A stretch of DNA of 64,000 bases, from contig NC_133298.1 in NCBI RefSeq assembly GCF_005239225.2, positions 248,001 to 312,000 of the forward strand. Direction: 5' to 3'. The translations under genes were made by a program, and so were the position numbers. Positions 12,207 to 22,982 of this stretch are shown here, in pieces. Within the stretch, counting starts at the first letter, position 1. The number at the start of each line of letters is the position of its first letter. The notes beneath the pieces are model-generated. The model saw nothing but the letters and a program-made list of their open reading frames with translations. It was not told the origin of the DNA and did not search any database. This DNA is from Populus alba (lineage: Eukaryota; Streptophyta; Magnoliopsida; Malpighiales; Salicaceae).

Positions 12207-12830
12207 TCATGCGGCGGTCTGAAATGGGCTCACATTATGGCCCTCACACCATCCATCCGAGGTCTTTCTGCTCGTCATGAGACAGCCTGAATATGGACTC
12301 ATATCAAGGTCCTCACACCTTCTGTCTAAGGTGTCTTCGCCTGTCGTCATGAGACGGTCTGAACATGGAGTCATATCATGGTCCTCACACCTTTCATCTG
12401 AGGTGTCTCCGCCTGTCGTCATGAGACGGCCTGAACTTGGACTCATATCATAGTCCTCACACCTTTCATCTGAGGTGTCTCTGTCTGTCATCATGAGACG
12501 ACCTGATCTTGGACTCATATCATGGTCCTCACACCTTCTGTCTGAGGTGTCTCCGTCTGTCGTCATGAGACGGTCTGAACATGGACTCATATCATAGTCC
12601 TCACACCTTTCATCTGAGGTGTCTCTGCCTGTCACCATGAGACGGCCACATCCTCCTTCATAGGGGATGTCTCTAGTGGCTTCAAAATTCTCTACCACCA
12701 TGTGGACTTGGGAGAGATCACTACCACTGATCACATAGAAAGAGAAAGTTGCGGTGCACTCTTCACAGTTTTCCATCTCATTTTCTATGTTTGGAGCTTC
12801 TATCCCTTTCTGCTTGATAGCTCCATCCAC
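12207..12830 (-). CDS. Repeat-containing ORF of the non-autonomous element (207 aa)
   Basis: I do not recognise this protein. It has a unique N-terminal part of about 75 residues (KGIEAPNIENEMENCEECTA, FYVISGSDLSQVHMVVEN). This is followed by about five to six copies of a 24-residue unit of the type RLMTTGGDTSDRRCEDHDMS, each encoded by about 72 nt. A short divergent tail ends at QTAA. Each DNA unit contains an inverted repeat ACACCT / AGGTGT around an 8-nt spacer. A homologous N-terminal part occurs twice in the sister element (from 19548 and 20201), but there the repeat frame is broken. No transmembrane segment or catalytic motif is visible. It may be a real accessory protein, or a non-coding repeat array that happens to stay open. 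Confidence 0.35.
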   Translation of the reverse strand: MDGAIKQKGIEAPNIENEMENCEECTATFSFYVISGSDLSQVHMVVENFEATRDIPYEGGCGRLMVTGRDTSDERCEDYDMSPCSDRLMTTDGDTSDRRCEDHDMSPRSGRLMMTDRDTSDERCEDYDMSPSSGRLMTTGGDTSDERCEDHDMTPCSDRLMTTGEDTLDRRCEDLDMSPYSGCLMTSRKTSDGWCEGHNVSPFQTAA

Positions 12831-14564
12831 ACCAACTCTCTTTGGTGTCTTCGCCTTTCATCATAGGCGTTCGCACCCCCTCAATTAGGTGCTTCTGTAA
12901 CAGCTCATCTTTCCATCCTTGCATGCACTAGAAAGGTCCTCGCTTGTTGCCTTCATCAAGAGCACAAGAGACTTCTTGTTGTACAACTTTTTGACACAGT
13001 CTCTGCTCTGAGCTTCATCTGAGAACTCTTCTTCTCCTTGCACCTATTGTCTCATTACAATACCTCGTTGGATCCTACGGGTACTCCTGCACAATCTCCG
13101 TGTGCTCTCGTGCAATTCCGGTTCTCCAGATTTCTCCCTATTCTTTGCTTTTATGTTTGACAGCAGCTCATCCTGTCACAACATTTATCCAAGTCAAAAT
13201 AGGGTGCCAATCTTTATCCCCTTGCTGTATTTCTCTTCCATTATCAGGGTCTTCATTAATTCTCCCTTCGAGAAATCATAGTCACCGAATCTAACTTCTT
13301 TGGAGAAATCACCACTCCATCAGATCCTTGAACATATGGAACCCAATTGTTCCTTTATGCCGTCATCGTGCTAGTCTTCAACAGTTTCATTACAAACTGT
13401 TACATATACAAAAATAGTACTATGTAAATGATCCTTCAACTAAGCAAGTTCCCAGGAAAGATTTGGAGGGGTCACACTGGTCCCGCTTAAAACCCAATCT
13501 CCTAGACAGAACTTCTTAGAACGTATCTATCCACCGTACTGCCTTTTTGTATATACAACCATTTGCTAGCTTTGTTGCGGCTTTCCTTTACAAGTGATTT
13601 GGGATATCTCGGTTTTATACCTGATTTCTCAACATCTGGCGAGACTACCAGTGCTTAGATTCGTCAAGATTGGTCTTCATCAGTTTCCACTCTCCACCTC
13701 AAATCGTCCACATGATCGGGTGTCTAGAGTGTCCCAATTTTGCCTTCCATCAAGGCAATTAAATTTTCCCAGTTAATAGTTCAACACACATAATTGGGCA
13801 AATGTGTGTACCTTCTTCTTCTTCATCTCCATCGACCACCATGATGACCTTCAGATGCCTCCTGATCGGGCAATCTCTCTTTAATAATTCACCACCGATT
13901 TTTGGTCTCGAATCTCAATGATCGGACCGTACCATTGCATCCGGAACGATCAAATTAGCTGGAAACAAGTCTGAAATCGTCCAAATCGCATTTCAGACGG
14001 CTAAGAATTGATTAAAACAATTCTGGCCTGATGAGCGGCCTAGATTTAATCTCAGATCCGGTTGCACATAGGATCAGCTACACTGGATCCTATCCCTCGG
14101 CTCGCAGCTCGGCTCGACTCCTCTCGGCTCGGCTCAACCTAGCTCGGCTCGCGGCTGATGACATGGTAGGTGGGTCCCACTATACTGACATATCTGTTGA
14201 CTAGTCAATGTCTTGCTGACTGTGTATGCTGATGTCATCCTTGCATCATGCTGATGTCATCCTTTGACACTGTTCACGATACCGTCACTGTTCATGCCTA
14301 CTGTTCACATGGGTCGGGTCAACTGGTATGCGGGTCGGGTCAACTCATCCAGGTGAAGAAGACGCGTGGGGCGCGTGGGCAAACACCTTGCCGGAGAGTG
14401 ATGGAGAGTGCGACCATGTCCGACGTCTGATTTTGACGCGGTTTTCACCAGTGGCTTCGTCTCTTCCTCCTCTACACAGTGGGATGGTCAAAACACCATT
14501 TTGACAACATTCATTTTTGAGCAAAAAATCAAACACCACTTAAACCATATGCTCTGATACCAAT

Positions 14565-15022
14565 TGTAGGGAATTCCGACCGGTGATGTACTGATATTTG
14601 CTCTCGGGAGGGCAAGCACATTGACACAATATTTAACGTGGTTCGGCAAACCGCCTACATCCACGGGAGAAGTCATTTGATTATATAGGGAGAGAACAAG
14701 ATTTACAACAATAGAGGAGGAGGAATCATCTCCTCTTTGGCAACTCTCAACCTCACTCTATTTCTCTCTTCTCAGTGCTGCAATGGCAGCTACTGCTGGC
14801 TGCCTTGGCAGCCCACTCTCTCCTATCATTTCTCACATCTTTCTTTCTCTCAACTCTCTCATTTTGCTCTCTACACTTAGTGCCTATTTATAGGCAGGAA
14901 TGGTGGCTTCTCTTCTTCATTTTCCAGCAGCTGCACATGGGAGTAGGTGGCTGCCATCTTCTTTAACAAAGGCTGCTGATTAAAGTCAATGTTAGGCACA
15001 TTAAATGGCAACACACCTAACA
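14565..15022 (-). repeat. 5' LTR of non-autonomous element copy 1
   Basis: Second 458-bp LTR, adjacent to the initiator-Met primer-binding site on the minus strand. The TATA palindrome is at 14881-14896. Confidence 0.88.
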
Positions 15023-16300
15023 GTGGCGGCCTGGGAAGTGGCCTGGATGGTGGTGGTCGATAGCTGGGGAGCCCGGTGACAGCAACTGTTCCTCTGCAGC
15101 AGCTCCTTCTCTTCTGTTTTTGGCCCTCTCCTCTGTCTCCGCTCAAAAACTTCACCTCCCGTCCTCTGTTTTGGTTTCTCTCTTTTCTATACTCTCACAA
15201 TATCTTTCATCATTTCAAACTTCCCTCTCCTTTCAGTTTCCAAAAGCCCTCTCTCGTCCAAAAAAAAAATCCCCATCTCTGTCCGTTTTTCTCCTCCCCT
15301 CCTTCAGTGTTTTTGGGTGCTATTTATAGAGCCAAGGAGCGGGGCTTTTTGCTAGTGCTCCTTGGGAACAAATCATGCGGTGGCTGGTCGGCCAGTGACT
15401 TCGGTCGGTGGTCCAAAGGTGTGGGGTCGGTCGGTGGGTGCGAGGAGAGAGAGGCGGGAAGATTTTTAAAAACAAAGGTTTTCTTCTCCCCCTGCTGCAC
15501 GTTCGGGGGGGAAGAAGAAAGAGGAACAATGTCGTTCAAAACGACACCGTTCCGGTCTTTTTTTTATATATGTATGAAACGGCGTCGTTTTGGAGAAAAC
15601 GCGTCGTTTCATTTAAAAATGGCGCCAGCATGTGCCAAAATTCAAATCAGCCCTCAATTATCTTTTGTTCATTTCAAGTGCGTCCCTGCCAATTTCGGTC
15701 CCCGCCTCCATAGTTGGCCGCGTTTTTCACTTCGGTCCTTGGCCTCTAATTTATGCAATTGAGCCCTCAATTGATAAATAAACTTCCAAATTCTTCAATT
15801 AGGCCCCTGAACCGAATAATTGCAGCCCCTCCATTTACGCGTCTCTTCCAATTTGGTCCCTGGTTTTGGATTTTCTCAATTAAGTCCCTAATTGGCCATT
15901 AAACTTCAATATTTATACAATTAAGCCCCTGATTTGACCCAATAAATTCCTAAAAAATATATTTTGGCCCCAGAACTTAAATTTCTTCTAATTAAAGCCC
16001 AAATTGACTTAAAAATTATTTTTTCTTGCACTCAAATCCTCTATAAATTCAATTAAAAATCCAAGTCCATAAACCTCCAAATTTGGACTTTTCTCCTCAA
16101 AAATCAAATTTTCGTATCCACCAGGGCTCTTATCATTCAAGAATATATTGTCAAAAATCCATCTTTGTATTTTTAACCTCCTTGACCAATTTTTCTGACC
16201 ATTTTCTGGGCGCTCCTGCCTCCTGTTATTTTTCTAACCTTCTTTGGTTATTTATTTTATTTATTTTTGTGGAGACCCGAAAATGAGTTACAATAATAAT

Positions 16301-17280
16301 GATTGATGCAGAAGAGACTGAATACGGATTTGATAGCTGTGGACTCTATTGACAGGATAGATAGTAAGAAACAGTAGATCAGGTCCCATTTGGATATATT
16401 TTGCGCACAAGTCGTAGGATAGATTGTTTTCCAACTCCAAATTTCATTATTTACGCCTACGTTTTGTGTTTGTTTTTTCTTAAAAGAAAAATTAATGTAA
16501 CTTTTTGGGAATGTATTTTGTAGAACGCTAATTGAATGATTTGGTCTGTATTCCTGTTGCATAACGACAAATCAATACGGATCTATTTATACAAGTACCA
16601 TTCAAGTAGCTTGTAGCAAGAAACAAGGATCTTAGCTTACTTGAACAGTGAGCTTTGGCGCTTTAATTTAACTATTTTAATTTCCCTTGCGGATAAAACA
16701 TGTGATCTTTAGACCTTCAGACAAGGCAATAATAAAATTGTGTTATAAAATATTTAAAGTTTAAGGTTATGTCTTGATATCAACGTTCTTGCATGACTGA
16801 ACACCGTGTTAGACAGGGATGAACATGTATGAAATGCATCGGAAAGTTAACAAAAGGCAAGTTCTATACCCAAAGTGCAAGCAAAGTTTAAATAGCAAAA
16901 AACTTTGTTTGTTTTCCTTTTAAATTAATGAATAAGCTTGGGATGAACATGTGAATAAACTAAAAGCTCAATTTTTTATTCGAAAATAAATTAAGGGTAA
17001 ATTAGAAGAGAGATTGTAAATTCTCCAATTTCGTTGACATTGTTTTGTGAATTCAGATTTGTATTTATTTACAAAAAAAAAAATATAGAAATTACATGGC
17101 AGTTCAAAAAAAAAAAAAAAAAACCAGAAGCAGTAACAGCAGCAGCTACAGAGAGCTAGGTAGAAAACCATGAAGATTTCTTCCAGGCCTCTTTCAAAGC
17201 TTTTATTCCTAGCCTGACTTTACCAAACAAATTATAGTGCAAAAATATCTGGCCAAGAATTCTAGCCTCTGATTGGGGAA
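16301..17280. other. DUF247-type upstream DNA, no gene
   Basis: No coding region is supported. Near 16620-16660 it carries ATCTTAGCTTACTTGAACAG followed by TGAGCTTTGG, a diverged copy of the block found upstream of DUF247 genes. From about 17200 to 17285 it matches 35265-35335, which defines the left side of the paralogous block interrupted by the element at 17286. Confidence 0.5.
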
Positions 17281-17285
17281 AGACA

Positions 17286-17799
17286 TGTTGGAATATTGCC
17301 AATTATGTGGCTACCTATGTCAAAGAAGATGGCTGCCATGTGAGAGTCAAAGAAGGAGGCTACAATGGTGGGTTGTTGGTGGCAACCAACAACCATTGTC
17401 CATTGTCAAAGTTTGGTAAGTTTGGCAACCACCATTGTTGACAAAAGAGCATGAGAAGCTACCATGGATGCCTATAAATAGAGGCATGCATTAGAGAGCA
17501 AAATGAGAGAGTTGAGAGAAAGAAAGATGTGAGAAATGTAGGAGAGAGTGGGCTGCCAAGGCAGCCAGCAGTAGCTGCCATTGCAGCACTAAGAAGAGAG
17601 AAATAGAGTGAGGTTGAGAGTTGCCAAAGAGGGGATGATTCCTCCTCCTCTATTGTTGTAAATCTTATTCTCTCCCTATATAATCAAATGGCTTCTCCCG
17701 TGGATGTAGGCGGTTTGCCGAACCACGTTAAATATTGTGTCAGTGTGCTTGCCCTCCGATGAGCAATTATCAGTACATCACCGGTCGGAATTCCCTACA
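17286..17799 (+). repeat. 5' LTR of non-autonomous element copy 2
   Basis: The 514-bp LTR has a TATA box at 17473-17480 in the loop of the inverted repeat ATGCCT / AGGCAT (17468-17487). It is followed by the initiator-Met primer site. Confidence 0.92.
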
Positions 17800-17801
17800 A
17801 T

Positions 17802-17813
17802 TGGTATCAGAGC
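17802..17813 (+). other. Primer-binding site (initiator Met tRNA)
   Basis: TGGTATCAGAGC lies 2 nt inside the 5' LTR boundary. This is the usual plant retroelement primer site, complementary to the 3' end of initiator methionine tRNA. Confidence 0.9.
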
Positions 17814-19417
17814 ATATGGTTTAAGTGGTGTTTGATTTTTGCTCAAAAATGAAAGTTGTCAAAATTATGTTTTGACCATACCATCGTGTAGAGGAGGACG
17901 ATACGAAGCCACTGGTGAAAACGGCGTCAAAATCGGACGTCAGACATGGCCGCACTCTCCATCACTCTCCGGTGAGGTGGCGGGCCACGCGCGCAGACGC
18001 GCCCACGCGTCTTCTTCACCCGGATGAGTTGACCCGACCCGAATACCAGTTGCCCCGACCCATGTGAACAGTAGACATGAATAGTGACGGTATCATGAAC
18101 AGTGCCATGCAAAGAATGACCTCAGCATGATGCAAGGATGACATCAGCATACACAGTCAGCAAGCAATTGACTAGTCAACATCCATGTCAGCATATGGGG
18201 GACCCACCTGCCACGTCATCAGCCGAGCCGAGCAGCAAGCCGAGTTGAGTCGAGCTGAATTGAAGCCGAGCCGAGCCGCAAGCCGAGGGAAAGGATTCTG
18301 TGCAGCAGAGTCTACGTGCAACCGGATCTGATAGTGAATCTGAGCCGTTGATCAGGCCAGAATTGTTTTGATCAAATCTTAGCCATCTGATGTGCGATTT
18401 GGACGATTCAAGACATGTTTCCAGCTAAGTTGATCATTCCGGATGCAATGGTACGGTCCGATCATTGAGATTCGAGACCGAAAATGGCAGTGGTGAATTA
18501 TTGAAGAGAGATTGCCTGATCAGGAGGCATCTGAAGGTCATCATGGTGGTCGATGGAGATGAAGAAGAAGAAGGTGCATATGTTTACCCAATTACATGTG
18601 CTGAACTGTTAAATGGGAAAATTTTAATGCCTTGATGGAAGGCAAAATTGGGGACACTCTAGACACCCGATCATGTGGACGATTTGAGGTGGAGAGTGGA
18701 AACTAATGAAGACCAATCTTGACGAATCTAAGCACTGGTAGTCTCGCCAGATGTTGAGAAATCAGGTATAAAACCGGGATATCCCAGATCACTTGTAAAG
18801 GAAAGCCGCAACAAAGCTAGCAAATGGTTGTATATACAAAAAGGCAGTACGGTGGATAGATACGTTCTAAGAAGTTCTGTCTAGGAGATTGGGTTTTAAG
18901 CAGGACCAGTGTGACCCCTCCAAATCTTTCCTGGGAACTTGCTTAGTTGAAGGATCATCCACACAGTACTATTTTTGTATATGTGACAGTTTGTTATGAA
19001 ACTGTTGAAGACTAGCAGGATGATGGCACAAAGGAACAGTTGGGTTCCGTATGATCAAGGATCTGATGGAGTGGTGATTTCTCCAAAGAAGTTAGATTCG
19101 GTGACTGTGATTTCTCGAGGGGAGAATTGATGAAGACCCTGATAATGGAAGAGAAATACAGCAAGGGGATAAAGATTGGCACCCTATTTTGACTTGGATA
19201 AATGTTGTGACAGGATGAGCTGCTGTCAAACATAAAAGCAAAGAATAGGGAGAAATCTGGAGAACCGGAATTGCACGAGAGCACACGAAGATTGTGCAGG
19301 AGTACCCGTAGGATCCAACGAGGTATTGTAATAGGTGCAAGGAGAAGAAGAGTTCCCAGATGAAGCTCAGAGCAGAGACTGTGTGAAAAAGTTGTACAAC
19401 AAAAAGTCTCTTATGCT

Positions 19418-20723
19418 CTTGATAAAGGCAACAAGTGAGGACCTTTCCAATGCATGCAAGGATGGAAAGATGAGCTGTTGCAGAAGCACCGAATTAAGGG
19501 GGTGCGAACGCCTATGATGAAAGGCGAAGACACCAAAGAGAGTTGGTGTGGGTGGAGCTATCAAACAGAAAGGCATAGAAGCTCCAAACATAGAAAATGA
19601 GATGGAAAACTGTGAAGAGTGCACCGCAACTTTCTCTTTCTATGTGATCAGTGGTAGTGATCTCTCCCAAGTCCACATGGTGGTAGAGAATCTTGGAGCC
19701 ACTAGAAACATCCCCTATGAAGGAGGATGTGGCCGTCTCATAATGACGAGTATAGACACCTCAGCTGGAAGGTGTGTGGGCCAAGATTAGAGACTTGGTT
19801 CAGACCGCCCCATGACGACAGGCAGAGACACCTCAGATAGAAGGTGTGAGGACCATGGTATGAGTCCAAGATCAGACCGTCTCATGACGACAGGCGGAGA
19901 CACCTCAGACAGAAGGTGTGAGGGCCATGATATGAGCCCAGATTTCAGACCGCTGCATGACGATGAGCGGAGACACCTTAGACAGAAGGTGTGAGGACCA
20001 TGATATGAGTCCATGTTCAGACCGTCTCATGATGACAGGCGAAGACACCTTAGACAGAAGGTGTGAGGACCTTGATAAAGGCAACAAGTGAGGACCTTTC
20101 CAATGCATGCAAGGATGGAAAGATGAGCTGTTGCAGAAGCACCGAATTAAGGGGGTGCGAACGCCTATGATGAAAGGCGAAGACACCAAAGAGAGTTGGT
20201 GTGGGTGGAGCTATCAAACAGAAAGGCATAGAAGCTCCAAACATAGAAAATGAGATGGAAAACTGTGAAGAGTGCACCGCAACTTTCTCTTTCTATGTGA
20301 TCAGTGGTAGTGATCTCTCCCAAGTCCACATGGTGGTAGAGAATCTTGGAGCCACTAGAAACATCCCCTATGAAGGAGGATGTGGCCGTCTCATAATGAC
20401 GAGTATAGACACCTCAGCTGGAAGGTGTGTGGGCCAAGATTAGAGACTTGGTTCAGACCGCCCCATGACGACAGGCAGAGACACCTCAGATAGAAGGTGT
20501 GAGGACCATGGTATGAGTCCAAGATCAGACCGTCTCATGACGACAGGCGGAGACACCTCAGACAGAAGGTGTGAGGGCCATGATATGAGCCCAGATTTCA
20601 GACCGCTGCATGACGATGAGCGGAGACACCTTAGACAGAAGGTGTGAGGACCATGATATGAGTCCATGTTCAGACCGTCTCATGATGACAGGCGAAGACA
20701 CCTTAGACAAAAGGTGTGAGGAC
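19418..20723 (+). repeat. 653-bp tandem duplication inside element copy 2
   Basis: Units 19418-20070 and 20071-20723 are nearly identical; I noticed one difference. Each begins with CTTGATA, and the same 7 bp follow at 20724-20730. The junctions therefore share a 7-bp microhomology, which fits slippage or unequal recombination. The duplication copies the ORF start at 19548 to 20201. Confidence 0.9.
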
Positions 20724-20825
20724 CTTGATATGAGTCCATATTCAGGCTGTCTCATGACGAGCAGAAACACCTCGGATGGATGGTGTGAGGGCCATAATGT
20801 GAGCCCATTTCAGACCGCCGCATGA
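19548..20825 (+). pseudogene. Broken repeat ORF of element copy 2
   Basis: This is the homolog of the 207-aa ORF at 12207-12830. The N-terminal part (QKGIEAPNIENEMENCEECT) is present at 19548 and again at 20201 because of the 653-bp duplication. Each copy stops after about 80 residues. The later 24-residue repeats are open in another frame from 20610 to 20825 (DTLDRRCEDHDMSPCSD type). About 14 ACACCT / AGGTGT units can be counted between 19730 and 21010. Nothing catalytic is visible. Confidence 0.4.
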
Positions 20826-21865
20826 CAACGGGCGGAGACACCTCAGAGGAAGGTGTGGGCCACGATGTGAGCCCAGATTTAGACCGCCGCATGACGACGA
20901 GCGGAGACACCTCAGAAGAAGGTGTGTGGGCCATGATAGGAGCCCCAGATTTAGACCGCCACATGACGACGAGCGGAGACACCTGAGGAGAAGGTGTGGG
21001 GGCCAGGATAGAAGCCCCAATTCAGAACGCCCCAAAGCCGATGTGATGGCTAGATATGAGTGGACAAGTGTATAGCCAATGAAGTGGCTATGATGAGTAT
21101 GAAGACAAATGCAGGATTGACTTTCATGGATATTGCCCCCATGCTAAAGATCAATGAGCTAGAAGACATTTGCCTTGAACAATAAGTGGATGACTTGTGG
21201 AGCATTAAGACGCGACTGCTATGAAGGAGCAGAGGGCATGCGCAGGTTCCGGGAACAAGTTGACTCTTGTCAAGGTGGTGAGCTCGGTGAAAGCATTGTA
21301 ATACTCAGAGTATGAAGATAGATATGGATCAACCTTTAATGGGCTGCCCCCATAAGTAAAGGTGGATAGCTACCCGGACTCTTGAGACTAAGAGTGAGAG
21401 ACTCATGGAGAAGTAAGGCGTGGTTCCTAGGGTGTAACAGAGGGCAGGCGCAACTCCTGAATGAGTAGACTCTTGGAAGAGTGGTGAGCTTGTGATCACA
21501 TTAAAATACTCAATGACTGTCGCACTTTGGAATATCAGTTTGAGGGGGTGTTGTAAGCCTTGATGTAAGGCTTGATAAATCATTCTGGGCCAAGCATGGT
21601 TGATATGCTTGAAGGGGAATGTTGTTCCAGAGACAAACGTTAAACACTCTTCAGATGAGATGTGACAAACCATCTGGTTGAAGTGATCCTTTGGAGTGAG
21701 CAAAGGGGTGCTTGGTTGACTCTGGTGATTGAAAGGTTTGGCGAGTACCTGTAAACTTGGTCGCAAACGCTCTCGGAATGGTAAGCTTGGAAGAACTGTA
21801 GGATGCAAGATTGTGCTGAAGAAGCAAGAGGACAATTGCCCCACATAAATGGCAAAGGGGGTGAT

Positions 21866-22379
21866 TGTTGGAATATTGCCAATTATGTGGCTACCTATGT
21901 CAAAGAAGATGGCTGCCATGTGAGAGTCAAAGAAGGAGGCTACAATGGTGGGTTGTTGGTGGCAACCAACAACCATTGTCCATTGTCAAAGTTTGGTAAG
22001 TTTGGCAACCACCATTGTTGACAAAAGAGCATGAGAAGCTACCATGGATGCCTATAAATAGAGGCATGCATTAGAGAGCAAAATGAGAGAGTTGAGAGAA
22101 AGAAAGATGTGAGAAATGTAGGAGAGAGTGGGCTGCCAAGGCAGCCAGCAGTAGCTGCCATTGCAGCACTAAGAAGAGAGAAATAGAGTGAGGTTGAGAG
22201 TTGCCAAAGAGGGGATGATTCCTCCTCCTCTATTGTTGTAAATCTTATTCTCTCCCTATATAATCAAATGGCTTCTCCCGTGGATGTAGGCGGTTTGCCG
22301 AACCACGTTAAATATTGTGTCAGTGTGCTTGCCCTCCGATGAGCAATTATCAGTACATCACCGGTCGGAATTCCCTACA
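21866..22379 (+). repeat. 3' LTR of non-autonomous element copy 2
   Basis: Appears identical to the 5' LTR over 514 bp. It is preceded by the polypurine tract at 21851-21865. Confidence 0.92.
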
Positions 22380-22600
22380 AGACACGCATAAAAGCATGCA
22401 ACAGTTAAGGGTATGGGGTACTCTTATTGTCTGCTATCTGCAGAGTGCAGACACCATAAAGGGCTTCCGCTGGAAATACTTTCACATACTTCAGGGCACT
22501 TACTTTGAGGCCAAAATAAAAAGAATACTTGAACATCACATATGGTGGATAACTTCTGTTTTTTCTTTTTCTTTTTCCTTTTAGGCTCCTCTGATACCAC

Positions 22601-22981
22601 TGTTGGAGGGAGTGGGGTATGAAACCACCTATGGTGGTTTGCAAACAAACACAAAAAAGGATTTATAATCTGAAAAAACAGATTTATAGTACTCAATAAT
22701 TTAAAAAACAAACAAGGAGAGCAGAAAGCTCTCAAACACTCTACTCCCTTATTCTTCTTCTTACTCCCACAGACTTAGATCACTCTGATACATAGAGACT
22801 ATTTATAGATAGACTTGACAATGTAAACTCATTGAATGCAAATACAACTAGAACTCTAGATTTCAAAGCTGGCAGCCATTGTTGAACCCTTAATTTTAGA
22901 TTCCAAGCTCCTACTCTTAGCTAGACCGGTGGAGAAGAAAGGGTTGTTGCTAGGACAGTGGAGAAGAAAGATTATTTGACA
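22601..22981 (-). repeat. Copia-type LTR remnant next to DUF247 gene 1
   Basis: On the plus strand it starts TGTTGGAGGGAG, preceded by CTCTGATACCAC. On the minus strand that reads as a TGGTATCAGAG primer site just inside a 5' LTR. The other end is at about 22981, so the LTR is TG...CA and about 381 bp. A minus-strand TATA (CTATAAATAG) lies near 22797-22808, and an AAACCACC / GGTGGTTT inverted repeat near 22621-22639. The rest of the retroelement is missing or unrecognisable. An equally long copy lies at 35521-35901, so the insertion predates the block duplication. Confidence 0.6.
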
Positions 22982-22982
22982 A

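Larger units (their letters stand above)
10784..15022 (-). mobile_element. Non-autonomous LTR retrotransposon (LARD-like), copy 1
   Basis: Two 458-bp LTRs (10784-11241 and 14565-15022) begin TGTAGGGAATTCC and end CACACCTAACA on the plus strand. They are flanked by the 5-bp duplication GTGGC (10779-10783 and 15023-15027). On the minus strand the primer-binding site TGGTATCAGAGC (14551-14562) follows the 5' LTR and a purine tract (about 11242-11254) precedes the 3' LTR. That primer site matches the 3' end of initiator methionine tRNA. I count about six differences between the LTRs, mostly transitions. The interior has no gag, protease, RT or integrase. It holds only an ORF of tandem 72-nt repeats and long non-coding DNA. 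It is inserted in the solo LTR. Confidence 0.88.
9452..16295 (-). mobile_element. Solo LTR, Ogre/Tat family, split by a nested element
   Basis: The LTR starts TGTCGCACC at 9452 and ends GTTACAATA at 16295 (a canonical CA is changed to TA). It is flanked by ATAAT at 9447-9451 and 16296-16300, and no internal domain is present. Without the nested 10784-15022 insertion and its 5-bp duplication it is about 2.6 kb. It shares its ends and interior (GTCGCCACCTAGTATT, CCCTACCTAAGG, Pro/Gly GGCCC tracts) with the LTRs at 48193-49918, 51856-54067 and 61722-63930. By comparison with the coding element at 48-64 kb its transcriptional sense is the minus strand. Solo LTRs arise by recombination between the two LTRs of one element. 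Confidence 0.85.
17286..22379 (+). mobile_element. Non-autonomous LTR retrotransposon (LARD-like), copy 2
   Basis: The two 514-bp LTRs (17286-17799 and 21866-22379) look identical by eye, start TGTTGGAATATTGCC and end GGAATTCCCTACA. The flanking 5-bp duplication AGACA lies at 17281-17285 and 22380-22384. The primer-binding site TGGTATCAGAGC is at 17802-17813 and a purine tract GGCAAAGGGGGTGAT at 21851-21865. No gag-pol is encoded. The interior is homologous to the inverted copy at 10784-15022, and the 3' half of the LTR is too, but the first about 240 bp of the LTR differ. Identical LTRs indicate a recent insertion. The paralogous locus at about 35330 (GGGGAAATACACGC) is an empty site. Confidence 0.92.

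Noticed and set aside
15076..15762. A 228-codon frame and overlapping frames in the solo LTR
   Set aside because: Several frames are open at once in CT-rich leader DNA, and the homologous LTRs do not conserve any of them.
17168..17285. A host gene interrupted by the young element
   Set aside because: The flanks match non-coding DNA near 35265-35335; no reading frame is cut.
17802..17813. tRNA-Met fragment
   Set aside because: TGGTATCAGAGC is a retroelement primer-binding site next to an LTR, not a tRNA gene; there is no cloverleaf around it.
21329..21976. A 215-codon minus-strand frame in the young non-autonomous element
   Set aside because: It is antisense to the element and crosses the interior/3' LTR boundary. 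The homologous frames at 11271-11777 in the sister element are interrupted, so conservation reflects DNA homology, not a protein.
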